DNA of 64,000 bases, taken from Penicillus capitatus (Eukaryota; Chlorophyta). Below the pieces are notes generated by a model. That model ran no database searches, was not told the DNA's origin, and saw nothing but the letters and a program-made list of their open reading frames with translations. The first letter of the stretch is position 1, and each line of letters begins with the position of its first letter. The translations under genes and the position numbers were made by a program. Shown here one piece after another: positions 1 to 11,242 of this stretch. The DNA lies in assembly GCA_965649825.1 (NCBI GenBank), contig OZ287702.1, forward strand, positions 1,178,001-1,242,000. Reading direction: 5' to 3'.

Positions 1-862
1 CATCGGCACTGCCAGATGCCGCAGCAGATAGAAGTGGTGTCGTGCCCAACATGTCTTGCACATTTACGTTCTCCATCTCCGCCAGCAGCAGCCGCGTGAT
101 TTTGCCGTATCCTCTCAAAGCTGCTGCATGCAACGGCGTCTTGCCATCTCCATCTCGCATGTTGGCATTGGCCCCGTGCTTGAGCAAGTAGTCGACCACC
201 TGCGTTCTGCCATAGAAACTCGCCCGATAGAGAGCTGTGTATCCCTGATCGTCCACGGCATCGATGGCAATTTCGGGAGACCGACTGAGAATCTCTTTGA
301 CACCAACAATATCTCCAGCCTCTGCTGCGTCTCGGAGGTGCTGTTCTTCTTTGCGTTTCGCCGTTTCTAACCGTTCGTGCTTTGCCGCAGTGGCTCCAAT
401 TCCGTTTCTCTCGGCCCGTGTGTCGCCGAAGAAGCTTCCCGAGGTGACATCTGTGTCTCTTTGCGGCATTGCCCTCTCACTCGGAAGTAATTCTGCCGCC
501 ACTTCGGAATGCGTCATGTTCGTTGCCACGGAATACGGCGTCCGTCCGTTGTTATCTTCGATGCGCCTGTCGGCGCCAAAATCTAGTAGCAACTGCACAG
601 AGTCGAGATCGCCGACGCGTGCTGCCAGCAACAGAGCTGTCTCTCCAGAGCCGTTCTGTCTGTTCACGTCGCATCCGGCCTTCAACAGAAGAACAGCGAT
701 GTCCCGTTCCCCATTATGAATGGTGAGGTGCAGAGCCGTGTTGCCATCTGGACCGGCGGCGTTGATGTCGACTCTCCCTTCGTTAAGGAGGGATCGAACT
801 TGGTCGATGTTGCCATGGTTGCAGGCGCTGAGTAATGCCTCCTCTGAATTCCCGTCTTCCAT
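1..862 (-). CDS. Ankyrin-repeat protein, C-terminal part beyond the window edge
   Basis: Read on the minus strand from an ATG at 862, the frame is open for 287 codons to the edge with no stop. It encodes ankyrin repeats: TALHL..NGERDIAVLLLKAGCDVN, TALLLAARVGDLDSVQLLLD, then a charged Lys/Glu-rich linker (about residues 120-160), then DAAEAGDIVGVKEIL, TALYRASFYGRTQVVDYLL, TPLHAAALRGYGKITRLLL and TPLLSAAASGSAD. At least six repeats in two blocks are visible. Ankyrin repeats bind other proteins; no catalytic domain is seen in the visible part. The start is the first ATG that opens directly onto repeat-like sequence. An upstream exon is possible, because a pyrimidine tract and acceptor-like AG lie near 900-910 (minus reading). 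The full domain content is unknown because the end is missing. Confidence 0.75.
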   Translation of the reverse strand, partial: MEDGNSEEALLSACNHGNIDQVRSLLNEGRVDINAAGPDGNTALHLTIHNGERDIAVLLLKAGCDVNRQNGSGETALLLAARVGDLDSVQLLLDFGADRRIEDNNGRTPYSVATNMTHSEVAAELLPSERAMPQRDTDVTSGSFFGDTRAERNGIGATAAKHERLETAKRKEEQHLRDAAEAGDIVGVKEILSRSPEIAIDAVDDQGYTALYRASFYGRTQVVDYLLKHGANANMRDGDGKTPLHAAALRGYGKITRLLLAEMENVNVQDMLGTTPLLSAAASGSAD

Positions 863-1585
863 GCCCTGAGTGATGGAGGGCACCAAACGGTTAGTAGAAT
901 TGCACCTGGTGGGTGAGAAGAGAGAAAACGCGAAATCTTCGCTGCGATAGACGGTCGTGGTGTATCGCGCGAACACCACATACACTGAGCGTGGGAGGGA
1001 CGTCACATCAACGATGAGGTTTAGCGTGAAGGGGGTGGGGCTTGTGCAAAGTCGCGTCTTTTAAACGTGACCGTGTTTCGACCTCGACCACGTCCCCTCA
1101 ACCTGATTCTCTGTCATCTGAGTTTATGATCTGATCAAAACCCGACCAGATCAGTTGACGTGTGACCATTGTCAGATCCACCTCAAAGCTTTCGTCCGTT
1201 GTCTTCCTCAGACCCACTCGGCGGCGCGCTCATTCGCGTTTATTTCTCAACCTCTCAAATCGTCCCGAATGTTCTTGACAGGCGAAGATTTGGAAAGGCT
1301 AAATGGTTGTTCTTCTGCAGCTAAAACTGCAGCCTTGAATCCACTTTCACAGCAGTCGGCACCAATAGATGTCAATTCTTCAGGAACAAACTAACGCGGA
1401 AGGAAAACACTTGCTGTAAAATTGAAGAATCCACTCCTGGCAAAGCACATACTCTGAAACTACTCTTATGTGGTATCACTTAACCATTTGGGTGCAGTAA
1501 AGATTCAAACTGTAAGCATTCTCTTCGTTCATTCTCTGGGTAGAAGGTGGTTCAACGATCCTGGGAATTTCTCATTGAAATTGAC
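863..1585. other. Intergenic stretch, no gene seen
   Basis: About 720 bases between the ankyrin gene (start at 862) and the 3' end of the NACHT-HEAT gene (stop at 1586). It should hold the ankyrin gene promoter and the downstream gene's terminator. Only short frames without recognisable motifs occur, including a 79-codon plus-strand frame at 1155-1394. Confidence 0.5.
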
Positions 1586-4500
1586 TCAAACGCCCGATAT
1601 ATTGCTAAGAGATTTCCTCTCAAACCTCTCAATTTCTTCAAAGAGACAGCACGCAAAAAAGAGGACTTCTTCGTCAGCTCCGGCGAACAGAATGGACAAG
1701 AGCGGATTTCGAACAAGGAAATACAAAAGACCCTTTTTACGCGGGGGAAGCAATGCGATTGTTGAAAGTATAAGCCTATCCTCCTCCGGGAAAAGTGGAG
1801 TTCTTCTTGCCTTTGCGAATGCGGAAGTTCTTCTTGCCTTTGCGAATGCGGACTCCCCGAAAAGTTCGTCGTCAGAGTCTCTTTCCGTCATTAGTGGAAC
1901 ATCGCTTGCAGAACGAGGCGATTCTCCGGCGACGCTTTCGATGATCTCTATCGCTTTCATACGCACAGCGACGTATTCTTCGCCAGTCTCGTTTTCGAGC
2001 AACGTCAGCATGTCACTGGCGAGGTGCGGCGCGGTTCCGACAACCTTCTTCCTGATGGCCTCCAATGCTTTCTCGCGCACGTAGATGACTTCGTCACAGC
2101 ACCCTCTCTTGAGCATAAGTAGCATATCATCCGCAATGTGTGACGCTACGCCGATGACGTTCCCGATGGCTTCCATCACTCTCTCGCGAACGTAAGATTT
2201 TTCGTCAGCGCACGCGCTTTTCAGAATCGGCAGCACATCCTTGGCGAGGTGAGGAGCTGCTTCAACGACGCTCTCGATGGCCTTCATCGCCTTCACAACC
2301 ACGACAACGTTTTCGTCGTTGACCCCGTTTCCAAGCATCGGCAACATGTCACTGGCGAGGTGAGGCGCAGCTCTGACAACGTTTCCGATAGTCTCCATCA
2401 CGGTTTCGCGCACGTATACCATCTCGTCGTCACACCCTGTCTCGAGAATCGAGAACATGTCATCGGCGAGTTGCGACGTCGCTTCGACGACGCTCTCAAT
2501 AGCCTTTATTGATATTCGACGTACGCCGGCATCTTCATCGGCGCACCCTTTTTTTAGTATCTGACGGATCTCCCCAGCGAGGTGCGGAGCCGCTTCGACG
2601 ACGCTCTTAATGGCCTTTACCGATATCCGGCGTACGCCGGAGTCTCCATCGACGCATGCTTCCTCTAGCATCGCAAAAATGTCGCCGGCGAGGCGCGGTG
2701 CTGCTTCGACGACGCTCTCAATGGCCTTCATCGCCTCCATGCGTATGATGACGTCTTCATCACCACACGCTCTCTTTAGCATCGGTAACATTCTGCTTGC
2801 GTGCTCCGGTGCTTCGAAGGCGATGTTTTTGAGAATCTCCGTCGCTCTTTGACGCATGCCGAAGGTATCGTTGGCCCTCCATCTTCCCAACAATAGTAGC
2901 ATGTCTCCCACATATTGCGGTGCCGCTGCCGAAATCAGTTCAAACCTACGCAAGCTCTCGCGTAGAAAACATCGATCTTGTACTCTGCTCATATCTTTAA
3001 GAAAAGACTGAATGACGTCTTTAATGTATTTCGGCCACCTCTTCGCAAGCATCAAAGCATGCGTCATTTTGATGTCATCATTTTTGGATAAATCCTTTGT
3101 ACTTTTGAGCAGCCGCTTCACATCTTCAATGATGGTATTGAGAATTCGAGGAAATCTGTCTAAAACGCAAAAGGTCTGTTCAAACTTCTCCACTACGATC
3201 TGACCAGCTGGAACGTTGTCGATTGTTCTCTTTAGGAGTCGACAGGCATCTTCGGCGACCTCGATTGCTTGTTCGTCCTTGATGAGAGTCTCCAGATCCG
3301 CCTCGTCAACCTCTTGTATGGTTGCCTCGAGGGCTCGTATTCGCAGGAAATCGTGTTGCATCCCGGGAACCTTGGCGGGTTGTTTGTCAATGATCGAAAG
3401 CAACTCTTTCAACGCTTGTTCGCTTCGACCTTCCGCAAAAGCATGCATTGCGAAGGTTAACGTGCGAGCATGATTCTCAGCATACTTCACTTCATGAATG
3501 AAATCGATCACTCTCACCTCCTCATCCGATCCCTTTTGCTTCAAGTTCCTAGCAATGTATCTTCCGGCGAAGTACTGCTGAAAGGTCAGATGAGGGAAAT
3601 GATACTCTTGTCCTTCCAGTGAGAGCAAAAGGAGTCCGCTTTCCTTGAAGGATTTAGCTGCGTTCTTTGAGGTCGAGTGTTCGATAACAGATCTCTCGCG
3701 AATGAGGATTTGTCCATTTTGAAGTGTTTCGAAGGCTATTTTTTCAAGGTCTTCTAATAGTTTTGGTTTCAGCGTGTTTTGTGCCACTGGCTTCTCTTCG
3801 AACCTTTTCCAAACGCAGTTCGTCATATCTCTGTATATTCGAAACGTGTTCACTCTTCTCCCTTTTTCGAGCAACATCCCGTGCTCCTTCGACAAGGAAC
3901 ATAAGATATGTGTCATCATAGGAATGTGTGCCATCTCCCACATGGCGGCAGTGTTCTCGAGAGAGCGGGTGAGTCTCTGCGCCTCGTCATCTGGCAGTTC
4001 GCTTCTTATGTAGTCTCGCAGTTGCTCATCGTTGAATCCGAGGCATTCGACTTGGACGTCGACACGCGTTTCCACGTTTCTCATATTGTACGGACGAGAG
4101 AGGAACAGTACTTTGCACGAACGCTCCCACGTGGTGGATACGAGCTCCCTAGCGTTGTCATTCGTTTCGTCCAATCCATCAACCACGAGCAGCGTCGAAC
4201 GATCATCGAGTGCGTCCTCTATCTGAAGGGCCAGGTCTTCGTACTCGAAAGCGCGGTTTCTCTTGGAGAAGCATATTCGCGATATCGCTTCTTCGAGACT
4301 TGTCCACTGCTGTCCCTTGGAACCGGTGCCGTTCAGGACCCCCACCGGAACGACGTAAACGGTCTCGAACTCTTGAGCCATTTCTCCCAATGCCCATTTG
4401 TGTGCGATGATTTTTGCGATGCACGTCTTACCGGAGCCGGGGTTACCGTAGAGTAGCACCCTTTGAACTTCACTTTCCGGATCTCCGGATTTGAGAGATC

Positions 4501-6373
4501 GTCGCTCGAACAGATCGTTCAGAGCGATGGGTCTCGTGACTCTTCTCTTCTTCTCGTAGTGTTCTTTCGCTTGATCTCTTCTGCGATTTGAGGACTTCCT
4601 CTCCGTTTCTTCGGCTCCTCGGATAACTTCTTCAGTTCTTTGTTTTGGTTTGATTCTTCTCTCTTCAATGATTTCTTCAGATATGACGACATGGTGCTTC
4701 ATATCCTTGACATGTGTTAAACATCCTCTATCTCCGAACAAAGAATTCACCTACATAACCAGGCACTCCTATTGACTTGAATGTGTTTTTTGTAATAGTA
4801 CCGTTGCGAAATCATTGCACAGGTATCTTTTCTTTAACTCTTCTTCCTTCAACTTCATGACAGCAAGAGGAATATATCCCACTTCTCTGCCGACGATGAT
4901 GCACAAATCGTTGTGTTCAACTTTGAGCCATCGTTGGCTTCGGATTCGGAATTTGTTCTCCATGCTTTCTCCGTCCAACCACTCCGCTAGTACTTCTTTA
5001 GCAAAACCTTTACCGAACTGATGCAGAACTTGGAACCCTTTTTCGGTCTTTTCGCTGCGTTGTCCAGTACTATGGAGCTTGTGAATACCATCCAGGAATG
5101 CAATGAACATATCGACATCTTTGGTCCATCCTTCGGGTGATGTCTCTCGTGCTGCTAGATCCGCTAACTTCTCTGCGGCTTCCTTGCATGTGTTTTCTGA
5201 CGCTCCTTCAGTCGCGAGCATGCTTAGTTGGCAAATGATACCAAATCTTAACGCCTTCAAGTCTTCTTTGTTTTTCATCTTCCGCTGATGTTCAAATGTG
5301 GTATTGTAGTTGGAATAAAAGAGTCTAGCTCTCTCTTCGTTCTTCGCTGCATCGAGCATTGATGCCATCAAGTTTTGAAGCGGGTCAAACCACGGTTTCT
5401 TCGACACTCCCGAATTGGCAATGACTATTTGACGTCTCATGTGTACATCTTCGACGGCAACAGGATTAGTGTCACCTTCCGCAGGATTCCGGGCGAAGTG
5501 GAGAAGATGGAGGAATGCCCATAATCCGCACGAGACGTGTCGCATCGCCTGTGCGAGATACGAAGGAGCGTCTCTGAGCTCGAGACGTTCCACTGCTTGG
5601 AGGAGGACTTTGAAGTGAAAGCTCACAGGGTAGTACTTGCATGAGAGTTCCATTGCTTTCTCTTTCTCTGCAATGGTGCGACGGAATTTTTGCTTCTGTA
5701 TTTCATAGATGCCATACGGCCTGGTCTTATTAAGTAAGAAAAAGATAAGATGAAGAGAAACAAACGTCGCCTCGTATTCCCGGAAATTTCTTATGCTAAG
5801 CGTTGGTTCTGTAGAGAGGCTATTCAAGAGCTTGTTTGCCATGAGTACTAGCTGTTCGACGCCGCCGTAAACGGAAGGATCGACATGAACGAGTGCTCTG
5901 CAAAGCGCCAGCCCCGAATTTTCGTCAAGAAATTCTCCTTGACGAAGACAGGAACAAAGTGCGACCACAAGATTCTTTAGAAGGTCTTTATCCTGTGTCG
6001 AACGGGGGATGATTTTGGCCAATTCAGCGTACTCGAGGACAGCCTTCTGTCTGAGCCACTCTTCGCTTCGTTCGTCATATTTCTTTAACCACTCGAAGAG
6101 AACAGCGCGTTCCTCTACATCTGTCGCCTTGTTGTAGGCCACGACCAGCGACTTAGTACTCTGGATTTCGTGCTTCCTTGCAACGGCACGTAGGAGTTTG
6201 GGATTATGGCGTTCTTCGACGACCAGCTCTTCGTTAATTGACAGATCGACAATTTCCGATGCAGATGACCCTTCGCCACTGGATAATTCGTCTTCAGTAA
6301 TGGTCTGGATACCGACCGCAAATTCGGATGACCTTTCGCCACTAGGTCCTTCGTCGGGAGATCGAACTGGCAT
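1586..6373 (-). CDS. NLR-like STAND protein: novel N-terminal domain, NACHT NTPase, HEAT repeats
   Basis: Two exons (6373-4802 and 4750-1586) joined by a 51-nt phase-0 GT-AG intron at 4751-4801 give 1,578 aa. Exon 1 (residues 1-524) is an all-helical-looking region with no family I recognise, but it is alignable with the N-terminus of the NB-ARC-TPR gene at 30718-36495. Exon 2 starts with a basic, charged linker, then a NACHT-type NTPase: Walker A GNPGSGKT near residue 630 and Walker B LLVVDGLDE near 715. The C-terminal part holds about nine HEAT-type repeats of 37 aa (consensus AAPHLA.DML.ML...C.DE...VR..A..AI..VVE), roughly residues 1100-1470. STAND proteins are usually ATP-switched sensors, with repeats sensing and the N-terminus signalling. 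I chose ATG 6373; the frame extends a few codons further upstream without another ATG. The last ~110 residues carry a 9-aa duplication and a hydrophobic tail. Confidence 0.8.
1799..1852 (-). repeat. 27-bp perfect tandem duplication inside coding sequence
   Basis: Two identical 27-bp units (1799-1825 and 1826-1852) lie near the 3' end of the NACHT-HEAT gene. They keep the frame and give a repeated nonapeptide (SAFAKARRT type, basic) in the C-terminal tail after the HEAT repeats. Perfect identity suggests a recent slippage event. Confidence 0.9.
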
Positions 6374-7636
6374 GTTCAATCGTCGCGTTTGCACGGAAAC
6401 GTCTTCGCTTGTGTCTCGGCGGAAAGGATAAAACTAATTGTTGCCACGAAAAGTTCGCAGGAAAGTTCGCAGTTGCGATAATGACTCAGACGTTTTCGTT
6501 AGCATTATGCACATGACGGCGACTGATTTGAATCGACTCGCGAAGATCAGAGTGATTTCCGTTATGGAATTAGCAGTCTATCAAAACCCGGCAGAGCCTC
6601 ATAGCGCATTCGCCTTTTGATTTCGCCCAACAAATCAAGGAAGGGCTTTCCTGGTTTTCTATACATCTGATTGTGGATTAAATGACATAGACAACTGCGT
6701 GACCCGTGCATCATCACATCATCGCAGACAGATCGAATGAAGGATACCTTGTCTAGACGCATGATTTTTATATAAAACTCGTTCATGATGTTAGGGGTTA
6801 TTATTAAACCAGCATGATTCTAGCAACGAGAAAGTCCGCAAAACAGAAGTGAGATAGCTGAGTGACATGTGTGCCATTCACGCGTGTTCTTACCTTGGGA
6901 TTATTTCATCTTATGTTGTCATATTGATCAGCAGTAAATATGTGCGTGCTTCTTGATTCTGTTCCTCATAAAACGCTGTGTGATCAGCTCACTGCTGTTT
7001 GGTCCTCATTCTGAGTTGCCTGGAGTCAGTCACCTTTACTAAAATCCTGATCCGTTCAAAGAAGCAAGTAATATATCTGCGACTGAGTTCTCCGGGATTC
7101 CTTATAACAGTACCATCCAGCTGACTCCGTGCTAGAGAATCTGAGTCTTTATTCTTTGCTTTGGATGCATCCCACTGTTTTCTCGTTCAGTCTCTCTCGC
7201 ACCGTTGTTTATGAGGTTCGATAAAAGTATCTGGTGACTTATCCTGGCTAAAAGCGCAAAGAACATTCATTCTCCGCAAATAGATAGGCCGATTTTCTGT
7301 TTCCCCAAATATCAGGCAAATGATCGGGGTCTCTTTCCGACCCTTCTATTGCTACGTCTCGAGTATATCATATCGGCCACGTGTGGACTGATCGCAAAAA
7401 AGGTCGAGATCCACATGAAATTCCACGTGTTGCCACATCCTTACTAGTGGCCACATCAGTTTACGTAATCCCTTCGTTGCTGTTTGCAGATACCTTACAG
7501 CACTCCTCGCGAGACGCGACCGACGTGACACTACTGTATTTAGGCATGCCCGTGTCGGCTAAACCAGTAGCTTTCCTATTCTTTGACCTTCCTCACAAGA
7601 CAAACGCCGAATCGATTTTGATTGTCATCTGAGGTT
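6374..7636. other. Divergent intergenic region
   Basis: About 1.26 kb between the starts of the NACHT-HEAT gene (minus) and the NADH dehydrogenase gene (plus), so it should contain both promoters. It has only short frames (for example 83 codons at 7381-7632) without recognisable motifs, and no RNA gene that I can see. Confidence 0.5.
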
Positions 7637-9885
7637 ATGTCTTACCGATTTTTGTTTCATGCACGGCAACGCGTGTCAGGATCGCTATTCTCCAGATCAG
7701 TTGATGCGCGTTGTTCGTCAACATCGCCAAAACGGTTGACAGGTACAGTCAAAACGAAACATCTCACCCGAAACGCCGGAAACAGCGTCCGGCTCCTTCG
7801 ATTCGATCACTTGGCCAACATTTGCCTAAGTTGCCTCTGTGGCCCAGATGCATCAAAGCGCAATGTGTATCGCGGTGGTCGTTTTGACCGCGGGACTGTG
7901 TGTTTTGCCGCCACCGCGTCGGATCTGCCTTATACTGGCACGACTATAAAAGGTCAGACATCGATACCAAGTCGGGGCTACGACGGTGGTGTGGATACGT
8001 CTTTTTGTTCAGAGGATCCTGAAGTCGATGCTCTGCCTTCGAAGAAGTCGCCCAGAATCTGTATTCTGGGTGGGGGATTCGGCGGATTGTACACTGCTGT
8101 CAAACTGGACGAACTGATGTGGCCGAATGGCATCAAACCTGAAGTGACTCCTCAACACATGCACTGTGTCGCGTGACATTCCTCGCCACTGTCTCTCTTC
8201 AGGTGACATTGATCGACCAGAGCGATCGATTTATTTTTAAGCCGCTGCTCTACGAAGTCCTCACCGGAGCAGCGGACGAAAATGAAGTCGCCCCTACCTT
8301 TAAAGATCTTTTAGAGCCGTTCCAGACACACTTTGTTCAAGTTATCTGTCTGAATGCGTCGCTGTTGATGCACAGAGGAATTGTTGCAGGCCAAAATTGT
8401 CGGGGTGGATGTTTCGGACGATCCGCGTTGCGGAGGAGCTGTGCTGCTGAGTGATGGTGGCAAGATTCTTTATGACTGGCTGGTGATTGCCATCGGCGCC
8501 AGGACGAATTTCCGTAACATTCCTGGCGTCATGGAACACGCCTCGCCGTTCTATTCTATTGAAGACGTCCAAAAGGTGCATTTCACTGCCAGTGTCATAA
8601 AACAGAGGGATGTGGTGTGTATGCCTTCAGATTGTTTCGGCACTGACATCTCTGATTGAGAGAACAGAAAGAGATTCGCATGCTGTGGTGGTGGGAGGTG
8701 GATACGCAGGAGTCGAATTGGCTGCTGCTCTGACCTCCAAGATCCGACAGCTTTCCCGGAAGAAGCCTCCCAGTGACAAGAGCTCTATATCAGTAACACT
8801 GGTCACAGACACAGACGTTATTCTGCCTTTCGCACCCCTCTCCCAACGTCATGCGGCAGAATTAGAACTCAAGAAAGACGGGATCAATGTTAGATCTGGT
8901 AATGTGATGGATACATCGTTTCAGTCAGATCACTGTGATGTGACGTCTCAGGGTACTATGTTAAGTCGATATCGTTGAACAAGGAGAATGCCTCTTCTAA
9001 GATGATATCTTTGACGCCCGCTTCGGGTATGAACGGAAAAGAAGAAATGCAGATCGAAGCGGATCTTGTCATGTGGACGGCGGGTTGCACACCTGCAACG
9101 TCTGAACCTTCCTCTCAATCTGCCTTCCCGTTCGCGAAGACGAAATTTGGATCTTTGAGAGCGGTGCGGTTATCTCATTGGCAAGAAGTGTGAGAAACTG
9201 GTAGTGGTGATGCATAGGAACCTACTCTGAAGCTGGTACAGCAGAACAGAGTGTTTGCTGTTGGTGACGATGCGTTTATCGAGGATCCGAATAGAGAAGG
9301 CGTTTCCCCTCGTTTCCCTGCCACGGCCCAAGTTGCTCTGCAACAGGCAGACTATGTTGCATGGAATTTATGGGCAGCCATCAACAAGAGAAAGCTGCTC
9401 CCATTCAGGCACTCCACTCAACAATCCCTCACTGTTGCCAATATTCTTTCTCTGTGAAGATACCAGCATCTGGGAGACATGATGTCCCTGGGCACAGAGA
9501 ATGCTGCCATCGCTTTGCCCATTTCAATCCCGAAGCCAATCAACGATGCCATCCGGGGATCACCACTCTCCGGCCTGGCCGACTTTTTCCGACTGGACAT
9601 CGTATACCTGCTCCTTTCGGTCACACTTCTTTCTGATGTGACGTTTCGAAGGGTGAGGGAATCACGAGAAAAGACCAGCGAGTCACATTAGAAGGACCCT
9701 TGGCTATCATATTCAGAAGACTGGCCTACTGGTAACGCACACACATGGATTAAGGTATTGAAGTCTTTCATACATTCAGGTATCGCCAACCTACGAACGA
9801 GCAAAAGGCCCGCATTGTCCGACAGTACTTTGAAAAGATGGCCAAGGTTCTCGCGTCCCGTTCTCAGACGAGAGAAGACACATGA
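7637..9885 (+). CDS. Type II NAD(P)H:quinone oxidoreductase (NDC1/NDH-2 like)
   Basis: Nine exons give 609 aa: 7637-8143, 8203-8340, 8390-8575, 8631-8898, 8952-9163, 9218-9408, 9460-9601, 9652-9731, 9780-9885. All introns are 48-59 nt; the sixth (9409-9459) is GC-AG. Family landmarks in order: a first dinucleotide fold ICILGGGFGGLYTAVKL, IDQSDRFIFKPLLYEVLTG, a second fold VVVGGGYAGVELAAAL, MWTAGC, TLKLVQQNRVFAVGDDA, LPFRYQHLGDMMSLG and a C-terminal FRRLAYWYRQPT. The enzyme passes electrons from NAD(P)H through FAD to a membrane quinone without pumping protons. The ~125-residue leader is basic and Ser/Arg-rich, consistent with import into mitochondrion or plastid. The ordering LGDMMSLG then RRLAYWYR resembles plastid NDC1. 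Several splice choices rest on restoring these motifs. Confidence 0.85.
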
Positions 9886-9966
9886 GATGTCGGTGCTTTC
9901 ATTCTTTCCTGTAAAGACTCCCATTTTCACCTTCGACATGAATGCTGGACGGACTGCCATGCCCCC

Positions 9967-11223
9967 TTACGCAAACTTGACTGAAAAGTCTTTCATGAAC
10001 TGAACGAGGGCTTCTACTCCTTCGACGGGCATGGAATTGTAAATAGAGGCGCGCATGCCACCGACAGAGCGATGCCCTTTCAATTCGACAAGGCCCACTT
10101 TCTTGGCCTCCTCCACAAAGACTTTCTCCAGTTCTGGCTTCGACGGAATCGTAAAGGGCACATTCATCACGGAACGCACGGCTGGATCAACAGGGGACAC
10201 ATAAAATCCATCCGACGCTTCGATATAATCATACAAGATCTTTGCTTTGCCCGCATTGATCTTCTCCATCTCCTTGAGGCCGCCTTTACCCATAAGATAC
10301 TGGAAGACCAGGCTGCAAATGTAGATGGCATAGCAGGGAGGCGTATTGTACATTGATCTCGACTCGGCCATCGTTTCGTAGTTTAACATGACAGGGGTCT
10401 GAGGACGCGCGTGTCCGATGAGGTCTTTGCGTACGAGGACAATGGTCACACCTGCCCCTCCGATATTCTTCTGCGCTCCGGCATAGATCACTCCGTACTT
10501 CGACACATCCACCGGTTTGCTGCAGAAGTTGGAAGACATGTCAGCTACCAGCAGCTTCTCGCCGACTTCCGGAACGGACTTGAATTCGACGCCCTGAATC
10601 GTCTCGTTATCGCAGTAATGCAAGTACGATGCGTTCGGGGACATGGACCAGGAAGAGACTTCAGGGATGAAGGTGTTGTCTCCCTTGGCAGCAACGTTTA
10701 CGTTGCAGTAACGCTCTGCCTCGGCTGTGGCCTTTTTACTCCAACTGCCAGTGGTGACATGATCCACCACATCGCCATCTTTAGAGAGATTCAATGGCAC
10801 GGCCGAAAACTGTGTCGAAGCGCCGCCTTGCAGAAACAACACACAGTAATTCTCGGGCACGGAGAGCAATTCTCTGAGATCTGCTTCCGCCTGTTTGGCG
10901 ATTTCATCAAAGGCAGCGCCACGATGCGACATCTCCAAAACGCTCATGCCAGATCCTCGGCAGTTGAGCATCTCTTTCTGCGCCTGCTCCAGCACTTCCA
11001 CCGGGAGACATGCTGGACCGGCGGAGAAATTGAAGACGCGATCGTGTGGCTGCGTATAGAGGGTTTTAATCGATCTCTGTTCCGACGTCGTCGCTGCGGT
11101 CCGGACGTCACGACACTTCCTCGACGCGGCGTCCGCTCGGATGCGTTGCACGACGCGACGTCGCGTCACCTTCTTTCCGACTCGGACGGATCGCACACGA
11201 ATCGACAACGTATGCGTCTGCAT
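9967..11223 (-). CDS. PSAT1: Phosphoserine aminotransferase
   Basis: One uninterrupted frame of 418 aa. It converts 3-phosphohydroxypyruvate and glutamate to O-phosphoserine and 2-oxoglutarate in the phosphorylated serine pathway, using PLP. Family landmarks: [50 protein letters not shown], the PLP-lysine region [12 protein letters not shown] and, near the C-terminus, [16 protein letters not shown]. The first ~65 residues are Arg/Ser/Thr-rich with almost no acidic residues before the catalytic domain, as in an organelle transit peptide; plant PSAT is plastidial. The start at 11223 is the only ATG before the conserved domain and sits 19 bp after the PPWD1 stop on the same strand. The gene converges on the NADH dehydrogenase gene, with 81 bp between their stops. 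Confidence 0.93.
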   Translation of the reverse strand: MQTHTLSIRVRSVRVGKKVTRRRVVQRIRADAASRKCRDVRTAATTSEQRSIKTLYTQPHDRVFNFSAGPACLPVEVLEQAQKEMLNCRGSGMSVLEMSHRGAAFDEIAKQAEADLRELLSVPENYCVLFLQGGASTQFSAVPLNLSKDGDVVDHVTTGSWSKKATAEAERYCNVNVAAKGDNTFIPEVSSWSMSPNASYLHYCDNETIQGVEFKSVPEVGEKLLVADMSSNFCSKPVDVSKYGVIYAGAQKNIGGAGVTIVLVRKDLIGHARPQTPVMLNYETMAESRSMYNTPPCYAIYICSLVFQYLMGKGGLKEMEKINAGKAKILYDYIEASDGFYVSPVDPAVRSVMNVPFTIPSKPELEKVFVEEAKKVGLVELKGHRSVGGMRASIYNSMPVEGVEALVQFMKDFSVKFA

Positions 11224-11242
11224 TGCGGCCGAAACTCAGAAT

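Noticed and set aside
4769-6394. Stand-alone 541-residue gene before the NACHT gene
   Set aside because: The 51-nt intron and the parallel architecture of the second NLR-like gene make a single fused gene more likely; the apparent stop is inside the intron.
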